From assembly GCF_001592045.1 (NCBI RefSeq), contig NZ_BCWB01000038.1:1-64000 (forward strand): a stretch of 64,000 nt of DNA. Direction: 5' to 3'. Positions 8,640 through 19,145 of the stretch are shown here, piece after piece. The stretch is from Thermobifida fusca NBRC 14071 = JCM 3263. Lineage in GTDB: Bacteria; Actinomycetota; Actinomycetes; Streptosporangiales; Streptosporangiaceae. The notes beneath the pieces were generated by a model. The model searched no databases. It had not been told where the DNA came from and was given only the letters and a program-made list of their open reading frames with translations. The position numbers and the translations under genes are program-made. The stretch's first letter is position 1; every line of letters begins with the position of its first letter.

Positions 8640-8981
8640 TTGAGTCATCCACGTCTGAACAATCCGCGGACTTATCGGGCGAAACTTGCGGAATCTGCTC
8701 GAATCCGGCGTCTCCCTCGGCACGGGTTTCGCGCCGACCGTTCGGTAGAAGCGCTCTTCGTCGAACTCCGCGAAACCTGGGCCGAACCCTGGTACCAGGC
8801 AGGCTCCTCGGACGTGGCCTTCATCTCCACCCGTTGCGGACTCAACGTGTGGTGTTGTGACGGCAAGTTCATCTGGAGCGACAAAAACGGAGCAACGGTC
8901 ACCCACCCCGCCAACGATCCTTCCGGCGCAGCCGCCCTCCTCAACGCGATGTTCGCCCCCCGACTCTCCACCGCGGCCTAG
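8640..8981 (+). CDS. Conserved hypothetical protein, 113 aa
   Basis: I do not recognise the family by name. The TTG start at 8640 is supported by an AGGAG ribosome-binding site 6 bases upstream and by the start of normal codon bias. The protein is soluble, with no signal or membrane segment. It begins with a basic stretch (HPRLNNPRTYRAKLAESARIRRLP), followed by beta-rich sequence with several tryptophans and cysteines (SDVAFISTRCGLNVWCCDGKFIWSD). The adjacent Cys-Cys pair might bind metal or be buried; that is speculation. It is monocistronic, with dacB converging from the other strand 60 bases downstream. Confidence 0.65.
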   Translation: MSHPRLNNPRTYRAKLAESARIRRLPRHGFRADRSVEALFVELRETWAEPWYQAGSSDVAFISTRCGLNVWCCDGKFIWSDKNGATVTHPANDPSGAAALLNAMFAPRLSTAA

Positions 8982-9042
8982 AACCGCTCCTCCCCCCGAA
9001 GACCAAGCCCTCCCTGGCCTGCGGTCCCGCACACTTCGACGC

Positions 9043-10437
9043 TCAACACCCGCATTCCGCGACGGCCGCGGCAAGACGGTCAAGGGCTGCCCCCGTCGCG
9101 CTCGGATGGTTTGCGACAAACGCGAACACCAGGAGACGGCCTTGAGCGGTGTAAATGGTTCCCGCCAGCGAACTGACCCCGTTGAGAGTTCCAGTCTTGG
9201 CGCGGACCAGCCCCGCACCTGAGGCCGCATCGCTCTCCGGCGCGTACCGGGCGCTCAGACTTCCCGTGCTGTGCGCGGTCGGCAACCCGGAAAGGACCGG
9301 GTAGAGCTCGGGCCGCTCCGGATCAGCGGCCAACACCAGAAGCGTCGCCAACGCCTTGCTAGTGATCCGGGTGTCCACCGACAGGCCGCTGCCGTCACTG
9401 ACCTGCACACCCGCCACACCCAGCTCGTCCATCACCGCCATCACTGCTCGGGCCGCGCCCGCAAAACTGGGCTCCTCCCCCTGCGCGATCGCCACCTGGC
9501 GGGCCAGCGCCTCCGCGACATTGTTGTCACTGTCCATCAGGGTCTTCTCCACCAGCGCGGAAATCGGTGGAGACGACACCCGGGCCAGCAGTTCCGCGCC
9601 CGCAGGCGCCTGGGTCGGCTGCGGGGTTTCCAGCACACTGATTCCGGCCTCATCCAGTTTGCGGGCGAACGCTTCCGCCGCCGCCAACGGCGGATCAGCC
9701 ACCCGCGGACCGTACTTGCTCTCCACGGGGATGTCGATCCGCCCGCACTCGTCGATGACCCGGGCCAACCCGCAGTCCACCATCAGGGCGTGCACCGATG
9801 CGGTGCTGCCCTCGTCGATGTAGCCCTGCTTCCAGCCCGGGCCGAGCGGCTCACCCGCATAAGCCGACGTGTCATAGCCCAGCCGCACCGCGGTCACCCC
9901 CGCCTCCGACAGGGCCGCCGCGGTCTGCTCGGCGAGCTCTTCGAGACTGGCCAGCCGGGGGTAGCGGTGCGGGTCGGCGTTCTCGGTCAAAGTGGGGTCG
10001 CCGCCGCCGACCAGAACGATCTCTTCCGGCGAAGCCCCCTGGACGACGTCCGTGTGGATCTGCGCGTCCGGGCCGAGCACGTGCAGCGCCGCCACCGAGG
10101 TGACGACTTTCGTGGTGGAGGCGGGCACCAGTCCTTCGTCGGCATCGCGGGCGTAGAGTTCCTGGTGGGTCTCGGCGTCGATGACATATGCGGAGAGCCC
10201 CTCACCGATGCCCGACTGCGACATGGGATCATCAAGCTTATCCGCGAGTCGGGCCGGATCCACGGTCTCGGCATTCGCGGCGTCCGGAAGAGGCACCGCC
10301 TCTGCGACCGCGACGGGAACAGGCACGGTCTCGGGTGGGCGCGCGGCGATGACGTCGCGGGCGACCAGGCCGGTGGTCAGCACAAATAGGGTGAGCAAGG
10401 CCAAGGTGAGGAGAGCCCAGAGTCGATCGTTCCGCAC
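9043..10437 (-). CDS. dacB: D-alanyl-D-alanine carboxypeptidase/endopeptidase (PBP4 type, family S13)
   Basis: Periplasm-side peptidoglycan hydrolase that trims or cleaves D-Ala crosslinks. The 464 residues include an N-terminal signal anchor (LWALLTLALLTLFVLTTGLVA). The three penicillin-binding motifs are in order: SxxK as STTK in LVPASTTKVVTS (about residue 105), SxN as SDNN in TLMDSDNNVAEALARQ, and KTG in GLVRAKTGTLNGVSSLAG. The large insertion between the first two motifs is typical of the DacB/PBP4 family. The start is GTG at 10437, with a weak upstream AGG. It is divergent from ppa. In many actinomycetes this gene lies between ppa and the tilS-hpt-ftsH cluster, as here. Confidence 0.93.
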   Translation of the reverse strand: MRNDRLWALLTLALLTLFVLTTGLVARDVIAARPPETVPVPVAVAEAVPLPDAANAETVDPARLADKLDDPMSQSGIGEGLSAYVIDAETHQELYARDADEGLVPASTTKVVTSVAALHVLGPDAQIHTDVVQGASPEEIVLVGGGDPTLTENADPHRYPRLASLEELAEQTAAALSEAGVTAVRLGYDTSAYAGEPLGPGWKQGYIDEGSTASVHALMVDCGLARVIDECGRIDIPVESKYGPRVADPPLAAAEAFARKLDEAGISVLETPQPTQAPAGAELLARVSSPPISALVEKTLMDSDNNVAEALARQVAIAQGEEPSFAGAARAVMAVMDELGVAGVQVSDGSGLSVDTRITSKALATLLVLAADPERPELYPVLSGLPTAHSTGSLSARYAPESDAASGAGLVRAKTGTLNGVSSLAGTIYTAQGRLLVFAFVANHPSATGAALDRLAAAVAECGC

Positions 10438-10517
10438 TCCCGGTACCTGCCTTCCGTCGGCGTCGCGAAAACTTGTGAACTATGGCGACATTAGTCGTCA
10501 GGGGAGCCGAGAACAGT

Positions 10518-11033
10518 ATGGAATTCGACGTCACGATCGAAATCCCTAAGGGAGAGCGAAACAAGTACGAGATGGACCATGAGACCGGCCGTATCCGGCT
10601 GGATCGCATGCTGTTCACCTCGACCAGTTACCCTGCCGACTACGGTTTCATCGAAGGCACCCTGGGTGACGACGGTGACCCGTTGGACGCCCTCGTGCTG
10701 CTCAAGCAGCCCACCTTCCCCGGTTGCATGATCCGATGCCGCGCCATCGGCATGTTCCGCATGCGTGACGAAGCCGGGGGAGACGACAAAGTTCTCTGTG
10801 TCCCCGCGACGGACCCCCGCATGGAACATTTGCGTGATATTCATCACGTAAATGAGTTTGAGCGGCTGGAGATCCAGCACTTCTTCACCGTCTACAAGGA
10901 CCTGGAGCCGGGCAAGTCAGTGGAAGGCGCCATCTGGGTCGGCCGGCACGAAGCGGAACAGGAGATCAAGAACTCCATCAAGCGCGCCGCCGAGAGCGGG
11001 CAGCAGCACGGCGCGTACTTCAAACTGGACTGA
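10518..11033 (+). CDS. ppa: Inorganic pyrophosphatase (family I)
   Basis: Hydrolyses pyrophosphate to phosphate, pulling biosynthetic reactions forward. From the ATG at 10518 the protein has 171 residues, beginning [18 protein letters not shown] as family I enzymes do. The signature [11 protein letters not shown] carries the Mg-binding aspartates, and [11 protein letters not shown] and the K-D-L-E-P-G-K segment are present. An in-frame ATG at 10482 would add 12 residues ([11 protein letters not shown]) not typical of the family. GGGGAG at 10501-10506 serves the later ATG better. It is divergent from dacB. Confidence 0.95.
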   Translation: MEFDVTIEIPKGERNKYEMDHETGRIRLDRMLFTSTSYPADYGFIEGTLGDDGDPLDALVLLKQPTFPGCMIRCRAIGMFRMRDEAGGDDKVLCVPATDPRMEHLRDIHHVNEFERLEIQHFFTVYKDLEPGKSVEGAIWVGRHEAEQEIKNSIKRAAESGQQHGAYFKLD

Positions 11034-11629
11034 TCCGGAGCCGACGGCGGTGGCGCGGTCGTCGCGACACAAGGCCACCGGTCCTGACAGACGCCTCACC
11101 CCACGGTTGGACCACCGGACTGGCAGGCCACGGACACCAGACCCTCCGCACACGTCCAGGCGGGCGATGCCATGCACCGCCGCAGCGGCCAGCGCCACCT
11201 TCGTACGGACTTCAGCGATCAGCCCGGACCAGGGAAACCCGGGCGCCGGACCGTGATCGGCAGCGGAATCCCCGTGGACTGCACTGGTTGCCCCGGGCCG
11301 CGCGGTTGGCGCGCGCCGTCTGCTTCCGGGGCGACCGTTCCACTCAGCTTCCTGACACGGACCATGCGGGGAGCCCGACGGGAGGGGAACACGGGCTGTC
11401 CCGCTACCCGGTGCAGGGCTGCTGGGTAGGCCCCGTTCGCGGGGCGCACCGCACTGGAGGGAGAGCCGAGCGGTGCGCACGGCTTGTCCAGCCACGGGTC
11501 TCCTGGCCGGGACACGCGGCACTCCTCCGGCAGGGGAAACCGCCGTGGCGTGCGGTGCCCCTGCCGAGAAAGCCGGTCCGGGCCGCACCGCGGTTCCGCA
11601 CGGCCGCGCCCGGCGGGCAGACAGACCCG
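11034..11629. other. Gene-less stretch
   Basis: About 600 bases between ppa and a convergent membrane-protein gene. Open frames exist on both strands, but all are compositionally driven (G/R/P-rich) without start signals or family resemblance. I see no strong hairpin, tRNA or repeat here. Confidence 0.45.
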
Positions 11630-12307
11630 CTAGGGGACGGGGCACGCAGTGAAACGCTGGGCGATACCGGTCACATCCTGGGGGTCGAGGATGGTCGGCT
11701 GCGCCAAGAGGTACTCCACCACCTGTCGGGGCCGGGTGATGATCGTGCGGCCCACGTGGAGTACCGGTTCCGGCATGCGTCCGGCAGCCGTGATCACCGG
11801 GGTCACTTTGACTCCCGGCCAGTTCTCCGCCAAGTGCAGGGAGCGTTCCAAACGGGCCGCGTGAGCGCTGATCCGCTCCGCGGCACGCCGTGCAGGCAGC
11901 GTGCCCAGCATGATCGTGTCGCCGTCCCGGGAGACCACGTGCCGCCACGTCCGGGTCTCCAGCAGGTAGACACCTCCCGCGCCGATCGCCACATGGCGGG
12001 ACTGGTCACAGGGGACCACGTGGTAACCGTTGCGGTGCAAGGCACGCAGCAGGCGGCCCCTTCCCCACGGGGCGCGCAGGTGAGGGGCGAGAGTGGCGGA
12101 CAGCAGGTAGCTGAGCGCGACCAGTACCGCGACCAGGGCGCCTGCCCGCCAGCCGAGGAATCCGGCGGCCATCACCCCCGAGGCCACGGCGACGAGGGAC
12201 CGGATCGCGAAGCGTGTGACCTGGGCGCCTAGGGAATCGGGGACGACCGCCACGGTCCTGAGGTTCTCGGTGTGCGAGTTTCCGCCATATCCCACGTGGT
12301 GTCTCAC
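11630..12307 (-). CDS. Membrane protein with degenerate NERD-like domain
   Basis: A 225-residue protein with two hydrophobic segments (about residues 33-50 and 52-72, SLVAVASGVMAAGFLGW and ALVAVLVALSYLLSA), then a cytosolic domain resembling NERD (nuclease-related) domains: GYHVVPCDQSRHVAIGAGGV followed by YLLETRTWRHVV. In NERD nucleases the last motif is usually E/D-x-K; here the lysine position is Arg (E-T-R), so catalysis is doubtful. The GTG at 12307 abuts GGAGGT; a GTG at 12295 would be better spaced (10 bases) and is equally possible. Function is unknown. Confidence 0.6.
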   Translation of the reverse strand: MRHHVGYGGNSHTENLRTVAVVPDSLGAQVTRFAIRSLVAVASGVMAAGFLGWRAGALVAVLVALSYLLSATLAPHLRAPWGRGRLLRALHRNGYHVVPCDQSRHVAIGAGGVYLLETRTWRHVVSRDGDTIMLGTLPARRAAERISAHAARLERSLHLAENWPGVKVTPVITAAGRMPEPVLHVGRTIITRPRQVVEYLLAQPTILDPQDVTGIAQRFTACPVP

Positions 12308-12831
12308 CTCCGGTGTGGATCCCGAAAGCCGAGGCGCGGTCCCGGCGGGTGGAGCGCCCTCGCTGTCCGGCTGCGGTGCCTACGCAACCCCAACATCAGT
12401 CTTTTCGGCAAAGCCCAATGTCACCATTAGCCCCTCCAAAAACACAACTTCTCCGTAAACAGGCCGGGTGCGGCGATTCCAGGCCTCAAGGAGACACTTT
12501 TCCAGCTCGCCGCCTGTGACTTGACATCGCACCCCAAGGTTGATCTGCTTAACCACATGCGTACGCGCACGGTCATGTTCCACACAGCTCTCGCTCGTCA
12601 GGCCCCAGTGGTCTTCCAGCGGGTGGCCAGTGCGCTGTGTCGGGTTCCTTCGTGTTGTTGTTGATCGACTGATCCGCACCGCGGTTGCAGAGCCCTCGTG
12701 CGGCGGCTCTCCCGCGTGCGTCTTCTCACGCATCCTCGCGCGAACCGGGCTCCCGTGAGCCATTTCTCTGCCTGATCGCACCCCGCTCGGCATTGCGGGG
12801 GCTGACTGAACTTCACGAAGGACCACCGCCC
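12308..12831. other. Intergenic region before the cupin-like gene
   Basis: About 520 bases without a convincing gene. A perfect -35 hexamer TTGACA lies at 12521-12526, followed after 17 bases by TCTGCT, a weak -10; it could drive the gene at 12832 with a long leader. The ribosome-binding site GAAGGA is at 12817-12822. Confidence 0.4.
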
Positions 12832-13371
12832 ATGTTCTCCGGTATGCCCACTGTTTCCGCTTCGTCCACTACGTCCGTCACGGAACGCAACGAAACGATC
12901 ACCGTTTCCCCGGAAGGGATCGGGGACATCGTGATGGCCGGCGAAGCTAGCGGCTACGCGCATCTCGCGGCCCGCGCGGTGCCGACCGTGGGCCAGTTGA
13001 CCACCGCGGCCCGGCGCGCCGCCGCACTCCTCGCCCAGCCCGAGCTGTGGCCGCGGCAGTACGGCCAGTGGCAGCGTCCCCCGCGCCCGGTGCGGCAGCG
13101 GGTGCCTGGACGAATGCGGATGAGCGTGGTAGCGCTGGCCCCCAACGGATTCGTCACCCTGCCTGCCGCCCGCCCGACCGCCCCCGTGCACGGTGATGTG
13201 CTGCTGGTGGTCCACGGCCGGATGCACGCGGTGATCATCGGAAGCGACGGTCGGCTGCTGGCGGTGCAAGAACTGGTAGCGGGCCGCACCCGAGTGCTCG
13301 GCGGAGTAGACGGCCGCCAGCTCGTCAACACCGGCTCCGAACCCGCCGTCGTGGTGCGGGTCACTGCCTGA
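12832..13371 (+). CDS. Cupin-like protein, degenerate cysteine dioxygenase relative
   Basis: A 179-residue soluble protein. The ATG at 12832 has GAAGGA 9 bases upstream. The order of elements resembles actinobacterial cysteine-dioxygenase-like cupins: a helix TVGQLTTAARRAAALL, a linker with W-P-R-Q-Y, a strand SVVALAPNGFVTLPAAR, then PVHGDVLLVVHGRMHAVII and a C-terminal strand (GRQLVNTGSEPAVVVRVTA). In true enzymes the first motif carries H-x-H and a later His; here only scattered histidines (VHGDV, VHGRMH) remain and the last one is replaced by Gln (GRQLVN). I therefore expect a non-catalytic or altered metal site. The family link is by eye and uncertain. The 3' end overlaps the next, convergent gene by 11 bases. 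Confidence 0.6.
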   Translation: MFSGMPTVSASSTTSVTERNETITVSPEGIGDIVMAGEASGYAHLAARAVPTVGQLTTAARRAAALLAQPELWPRQYGQWQRPPRPVRQRVPGRMRMSVVALAPNGFVTLPAARPTAPVHGDVLLVVHGRMHAVIIGSDGRLLAVQELVAGRTRVLGGVDGRQLVNTGSEPAVVVRVTA

Positions 13372-13750
13372 CCTGGGATTCACCGGACGGTCCAGGACTG
13401 ATGGAGCGCAAGGCGCGATCAACGGCTTCGACTGCGCGGAGCGTGCGCGCAAGGCGGCTGCCCTCCGCGCGGTAGACCTCCCTGACCTGCTCCACCGCGG
13501 CCCGGGGCAGGAGACCGACCAGGTCGTCCGGGGCGGCCCGGTACCCTTCCCGGGCCGCGGCCAGTTCCGCCCGCACATAGCGCACCGCCAGCGCGGACAG
13601 CGCCGCCGGATACCTGCGCAGCACCCCGTGGATTCGGTAGTCGGCGGGAAGCAGGCCCAGCAGCCACTCCGCCGCGCTCTGCGGAAAATCCTCAGCCCAA
13701 TAAGGGTGCACCCCCGCGGGCCACTCCTCAGGCAACCGTCGTTCGGCCAT
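13361..13750 (-). CDS. Small hypothetical protein under a LexA box
   Basis: A 129-residue soluble, mostly helical protein that I do not recognise. It begins MAERRLPEEWPAGVHPYWAE; Trp-rich N-terminal sequence leads into AAEWLLGLLPADYRIHGVLRRYP and two long amphipathic helices (LAVRYVRAELAAAREGYR and AVEQVREVYRAEGSRLARTL). I chose the ATG at 13750 because TATGCT lies 7 bases upstream and a near-perfect LexA box follows at 13772-13787. The open frame continues upstream through that operator and is not needed. Expression in the SOS response is therefore predicted; the molecular function is unknown. Conserved small genes of this type next to a zinc metalloprotease gene occur in other actinomycetes, from memory only. 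Confidence 0.7.
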   Translation of the reverse strand: MAERRLPEEWPAGVHPYWAEDFPQSAAEWLLGLLPADYRIHGVLRRYPAALSALAVRYVRAELAAAREGYRAAPDDLVGLLPRAAVEQVREVYRAEGSRLARTLRAVEAVDRALRSISPGPSGESQVRQ

Positions 13751-13757
13751 GCCGCCA

Positions 13758-13763
13758 AGCATA
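13758..13763 (-). promoter_or_regulatory. Candidate -10 element, leaderless
   Basis: On the minus strand this reads TATGCT and lies 7 bases before the ATG at 13750, with no Shine-Dalgarno sequence between. The LexA box begins 8 bases further upstream, so bound LexA would cover the -35 region. Confidence 0.5.
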
Positions 13764-13771
13764 ACCGTTAT

Positions 13772-13787
13772 TCGAACACCAGTTCGA
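13772..13787. promoter_or_regulatory. LexA (SOS) box
   Basis: TCGAAC-ACCA-GTTCGA matches the actinobacterial LexA consensus TCGAAC-N4-GTTCGA at every fixed position. It lies 22 bases upstream of the minus-strand ATG at 13750 and 11 bases before the GTG at 13798 on the plus strand, so it could control either or both divergent genes. Confidence 0.8.
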
Positions 13788-13935
13788 TAGCGCAAGCGTG
13801 ACAAAAGGCTTCCCCGGCGTACAAGACCCGGCCTCGCAGCGGTCACGCTCCGCAACACCACAGGCGTCCGTGGAGAAAACCCCGAAATACTCGCTGATCC
13901 CTAATGAGCGGGGACCCAGTGGGTACGGTGAAAAG

Positions 13936-15045
13936 GTGACTTTGATCGACTGGGACGTAGCTGTCAACACCGGTGTGCGCCTCGTGCGGCCCGGTCCGAA
14001 CATCAGTCTCGCTGAGGCCCGGCAAGCAGTGGCCCAACTGCGAGAACTCTCCGTGATCGCACAGACCCATGTGCGTGATTTCACGGGGTTGACCAGTCTC
14101 GAACCGGCGGGCCCCGCCACCATCGTCGACCGCCCGGGGTGGATCAGGGCGAACGTCGACGGTTTCCGGGTCGTCCTCGACCCGGTCCTCGAGGCCCTCG
14201 GCCCCTCCACGCTCAGCAGCTCCCCGGTGGGCACCATCACCACGGCGGTTGGCTCCCGGGTCACCGGGGCGCAACTGGGCGCGGTCCTCGCCTACCTCGC
14301 CGGCCGAGTCCTCGGCCAGTACGAACTGTTCCTGCCGCCCGACCCTGAAGGAAAAGCCCCCACCGGCCGCCTCACCCTCGTAGCGCCCAACATCGTGCAG
14401 GCAGAGCAGGAACTCGACGTCGACCCGCACGACTTCCGCCTGTGGGTGTGCCTGCACGAAGAAACCCACCGCACCCAGTTCACCGCCAACCCGTGGCTGC
14501 GCGGCTACGTGCAGCAACTCATCACCGACTACCTGCGCGCCTCCCACCTGAGCGCCGGCGACTTCGTGGAACGGCTGCGCGCGGTAGGGGAAGCCGTCGC
14601 CGAGGTGATCCGCGGCAACGAAGCCAACCTCATCGACATCTTCCAAACCGAAGAACAGAGTGAGATCCTCGACCGCATCACCGCGGTCATGACCCTGGCT
14701 GAAGGCCACGGCGACTACGTGATGGACGCGGTCGGTCCGCAAGTGGTGCCGAGCGTCGCCGAGATCCGGCGCCGCTTCCAGCGTCGCCGCCACGGCGGAA
14801 ACCGCATCGACAAAGCCATCCGGCAACTGCTCGGCCTCGACCTGAAACTGAAGCAGTACGAGGAAGGCGCGGCCTTCGTGCGCACCGTGGTGGCCCGCGT
14901 CGGCATGGCGAACTTCAACCGGGTCTGGGAGTCGCCCGACACCCTGCCCACCCTGGCGGAGATCCGCGACCCGCAGGCATGGATCACCCGCGTCCTCCAC
15001 CCGCCGCTCCCGCTCACCCCAGGCGAGGAGCCCGAAACCGAGTAA
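13936..15045 (+). CDS. Zinc-dependent metalloprotease-like protein (DUF2342 family)
   Basis: A 369-residue member of the DUF2342 family, annotated in actinobacteria as coenzyme F420 biosynthesis-associated protein or putative zinc metalloprotease. The catalytic motif HEETH (in VCLHEETHRTQF, about residue 174) matches HExxH. A glutamate-bearing helix downstream (MTLAEGHGDYVMDAVG) gives the probable third ligand region. The protein then runs through RRRFQRRRHGGNRIDKAIRQLLGLDLKLKQYEEG, typical of the family. I prefer the GTG at 13936 because relatives begin close to I-D-W-x-V-A. A GTG at 13798 would add 46 unconserved residues next to the LexA box. Substrate unknown. tilS follows 18 bases later, so they are probably cotranscribed. 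Confidence 0.8.
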   Translation: MTLIDWDVAVNTGVRLVRPGPNISLAEARQAVAQLRELSVIAQTHVRDFTGLTSLEPAGPATIVDRPGWIRANVDGFRVVLDPVLEALGPSTLSSSPVGTITTAVGSRVTGAQLGAVLAYLAGRVLGQYELFLPPDPEGKAPTGRLTLVAPNIVQAEQELDVDPHDFRLWVCLHEETHRTQFTANPWLRGYVQQLITDYLRASHLSAGDFVERLRAVGEAVAEVIRGNEANLIDIFQTEEQSEILDRITAVMTLAEGHGDYVMDAVGPQVVPSVAEIRRRFQRRRHGGNRIDKAIRQLLGLDLKLKQYEEGAAFVRTVVARVGMANFNRVWESPDTLPTLAEIRDPQAWITRVLHPPLPLTPGEEPETE

Positions 15046-15063
15046 CCACGAACAGGAGCACGT

Positions 15064-16038
15064 GTGAGCGGACCGCCGCCTCCTGTCGCGCTGGTGCGCA
15101 CCGCGGTACGCCGCGCGCTGCGGGACCTGCCCGCCGGCAGTCTGGTGCTCGTGGCCTGCAGCGGCGGCCCTGACTCGCTGGCGCTCGCGGGAGCCACCGC
15201 CTTCGTCGCCCCCCGCCTCGGCCTGCGCGCTGGCGGGGTCACCGTCGACCACGGACTCCAGGAAGGCTCAGCGGAACGCGCCGACACTGTGGCAGCGCTC
15301 CTCCGTAACCTCGGCTTCGACCCCGTGGAACGGGTCTCGGTGACCGTCGGCACGGCGGGGGGACCGGAAGCCGCGGCCCGCAGCGCCCGGTACGCGGCCC
15401 TGGAGAAAACCGCCGACGTCCACCAGGCAGCCGCGGTGCTGCTGGGGCACACCCGCGACGACCAGGCCGAGACCGTGCTCTTGCGGCTCGCCCGCGGATC
15501 CGGGGCGCGTTCACTGGCGGCCATGGCCACCCGCACCGGCCGCTATCTGCGCCCGTTCCTGGACGTGGACCGGCGCACCGTCCACGAAGCGGCGTCGCTC
15601 ATGGGTTTCGAACCCTGGTCCGACCCGCATAACACCGACCCCGCCTACACCCGCTCCCGGGTCCGCCACGAGGCCCTGCCCGTATTGGAACGCGTCCTGG
15701 GGCCGGGGATCACCGAAGCCCTCGCGCGGACCGCCACCCTGCTGCGCGACGACGCCGATGCCCTTGATGCGTGGGCCGACCAGGCCCAGCAGCAGGTGGG
15801 ACGGGGGCCGACCGCCTTGGACGCCGCCGGACTGGCGGGCCTGCCGCGCGCGATCCGCACCCGCCTGCTGCGCCGCATCGCCCTAGCCGCGGGATGCCCC
15901 GCGGGCGCCCTCACCGCGGAGCACGTCTTCGCGTTGGACCGGCTCGTCACCGAGTGGCGGGGGCAGAGCCACGTCGACCTTCCCGGAGCCCGGCGGGGCC
16001 GAAGACACGACGGGCAGATCATCGTCTCCGCTGACTGA
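15064..16038 (+). CDS. tilS: tRNA(Ile)-lysidine synthetase
   Basis: Modifies cytidine 34 of the tRNA-Ile that reads AUA to lysidine, changing both codon and amino-acid identity. The 324 residues start with an N-type ATP pyrophosphatase domain: PP-loop SGGPDSLAL at about residue 36, then [10 protein letters not shown], and the conserved [21 protein letters not shown]. The C-terminal part is short, as in other actinobacterial TilS proteins, which lack the long TilS-C domain of E. coli. GTG start. It lies 18 bases after the metalloprotease gene and upstream of hpt, a widely conserved actinobacterial order leading to ftsH. Confidence 0.94.
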   Translation: MSGPPPPVALVRTAVRRALRDLPAGSLVLVACSGGPDSLALAGATAFVAPRLGLRAGGVTVDHGLQEGSAERADTVAALLRNLGFDPVERVSVTVGTAGGPEAAARSARYAALEKTADVHQAAAVLLGHTRDDQAETVLLRLARGSGARSLAAMATRTGRYLRPFLDVDRRTVHEAASLMGFEPWSDPHNTDPAYTRSRVRHEALPVLERVLGPGITEALARTATLLRDDADALDAWADQAQQQVGRGPTALDAAGLAGLPRAIRTRLLRRIALAAGCPAGALTAEHVFALDRLVTEWRGQSHVDLPGARRGRRHDGQIIVSAD

Positions 16039-16199
16039 GCGGCCGCCGGCAGGGAGAGTTGTGCACGGTACGGTGCGACGGAGTACTGTCCGAATCGGTA
16101 CGCTCCTCCTGTCCGGAGGGGGACGAAAATGCCGACGTTTGGTCCGTTTATCCTTGAATCCAGCAAGAACTCCCCGTCTGAGCAGCGAGGACCTGAAGC

Positions 16200-16754
16200 G
16201 TGGACGCGAAGGACATGGGCTCCGCCCTGGACAAAATCCTGGTCACCGAGGAACAGATCAGGACCCGCACCCGGGAGTTGGCAGCCGAAATCGACGCCGA
16301 CTACGCAGGAAAGGACTTGCTGCTCGTCGGTGTCCTCAAGGGCGCGGTCATGGTGATGGCCGACCTGGCCCGCGAACTTCACCACCCCTGTGAGATGGAC
16401 TGGATGGCGGTCTCCTCCTACGGGGCGGGGACCACCTCCTCCGGTGTCGTCCGCATCCTCAAAGACCTGGACACCGACATCCAGGGGCGCAATGTGCTGA
16501 TCGTCGAAGACGTCATCGACTCCGGGCTCACCCTGTCCTGGCTGGTCGGCAACCTCAAATCGCGACACCCGGCGTCGGTGGAGATCTGCACCATGGTGCG
16601 CAAGCCGATGGCGTTCAACGTCGACCTGGACGTCAAATACGTCGGCTTCGACCTGCCCAACGAGTTCATCGTCGGATACGGCCTGGACTACGCCGAGAAG
16701 TACCGCAACCTGCCGTTCATCGCGACTCTCGCCCCGCACGTGTACGACGACTGA
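16200..16754 (+). CDS. hpt: Hypoxanthine phosphoribosyltransferase
   Basis: Purine salvage: converts hypoxanthine or guanine plus PRPP to IMP or GMP. The 184 residues show the PRPP-binding motif VLIVEDVIDSGLTLSWL near residue 100, the flexible-loop segment SSYGAGTTSSGVVRILKD, LLLVGVLKGAVMVMADL near residue 40, and the base-contacting KYVGFDLPNEFIVGYGLDY. The GTG at 16200 has GAGG about 10 bases upstream. It sits in the conserved tilS-hpt-ftsH run. Confidence 0.95.
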   Translation: MDAKDMGSALDKILVTEEQIRTRTRELAAEIDADYAGKDLLLVGVLKGAVMVMADLARELHHPCEMDWMAVSSYGAGTTSSGVVRILKDLDTDIQGRNVLIVEDVIDSGLTLSWLVGNLKSRHPASVEICTMVRKPMAFNVDLDVKYVGFDLPNEFIVGYGLDYAEKYRNLPFIATLAPHVYDD

Positions 16755-17096
16755 TTCGCGGCTGAGAGGCAGGTCTCGTTCCGGAAGCGACCCGGGGCGG
16801 GAACAACGGAGGCGCCGTTGAGCGTTGCGTCCATGACGGGACAACTCCGGCGCGCTGCCGCATCACCTGAGTGATCCGGCAGGGGCTGGGTGTACCGTCG
16901 ATTATCCCGGCATCATTGTAGGGAGCACATGTCCGACAGGTCCCGCTTCCGGCGGTCGGCATGAGGTGCCGTGTCGCGCGGCACGGTCCGGTACGACAGC
17001 GGATCGTCGCCCCGGACCGCCGACGCAACCGACACCTCTGGCGGTATTCGGAGGGACCGCTGTTAGAAGGGACGGGCCCGGCGGGGTTCCGTATCG
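16755..17096 (+). other. Intergenic region upstream of ftsH
   Basis: About 340 bases. An 11-codon frame (ATG 16929 to TGA 16961) is preceded by a GGGAG-like sequence and might be a leader peptide, but nothing else supports it. No clear promoter hexamers or hairpins were found. Confidence 0.35.

Positions 17097-19137
<2,041 letters not shown>

Positions 19138-19145
<8 letters not shown>

Noticed and set aside
12380-12826. 148-codon minus-strand frame opposite the cupin-gene leader
   Set aside because: No ribosome-binding site or conserved features; overlaps a likely promoter.
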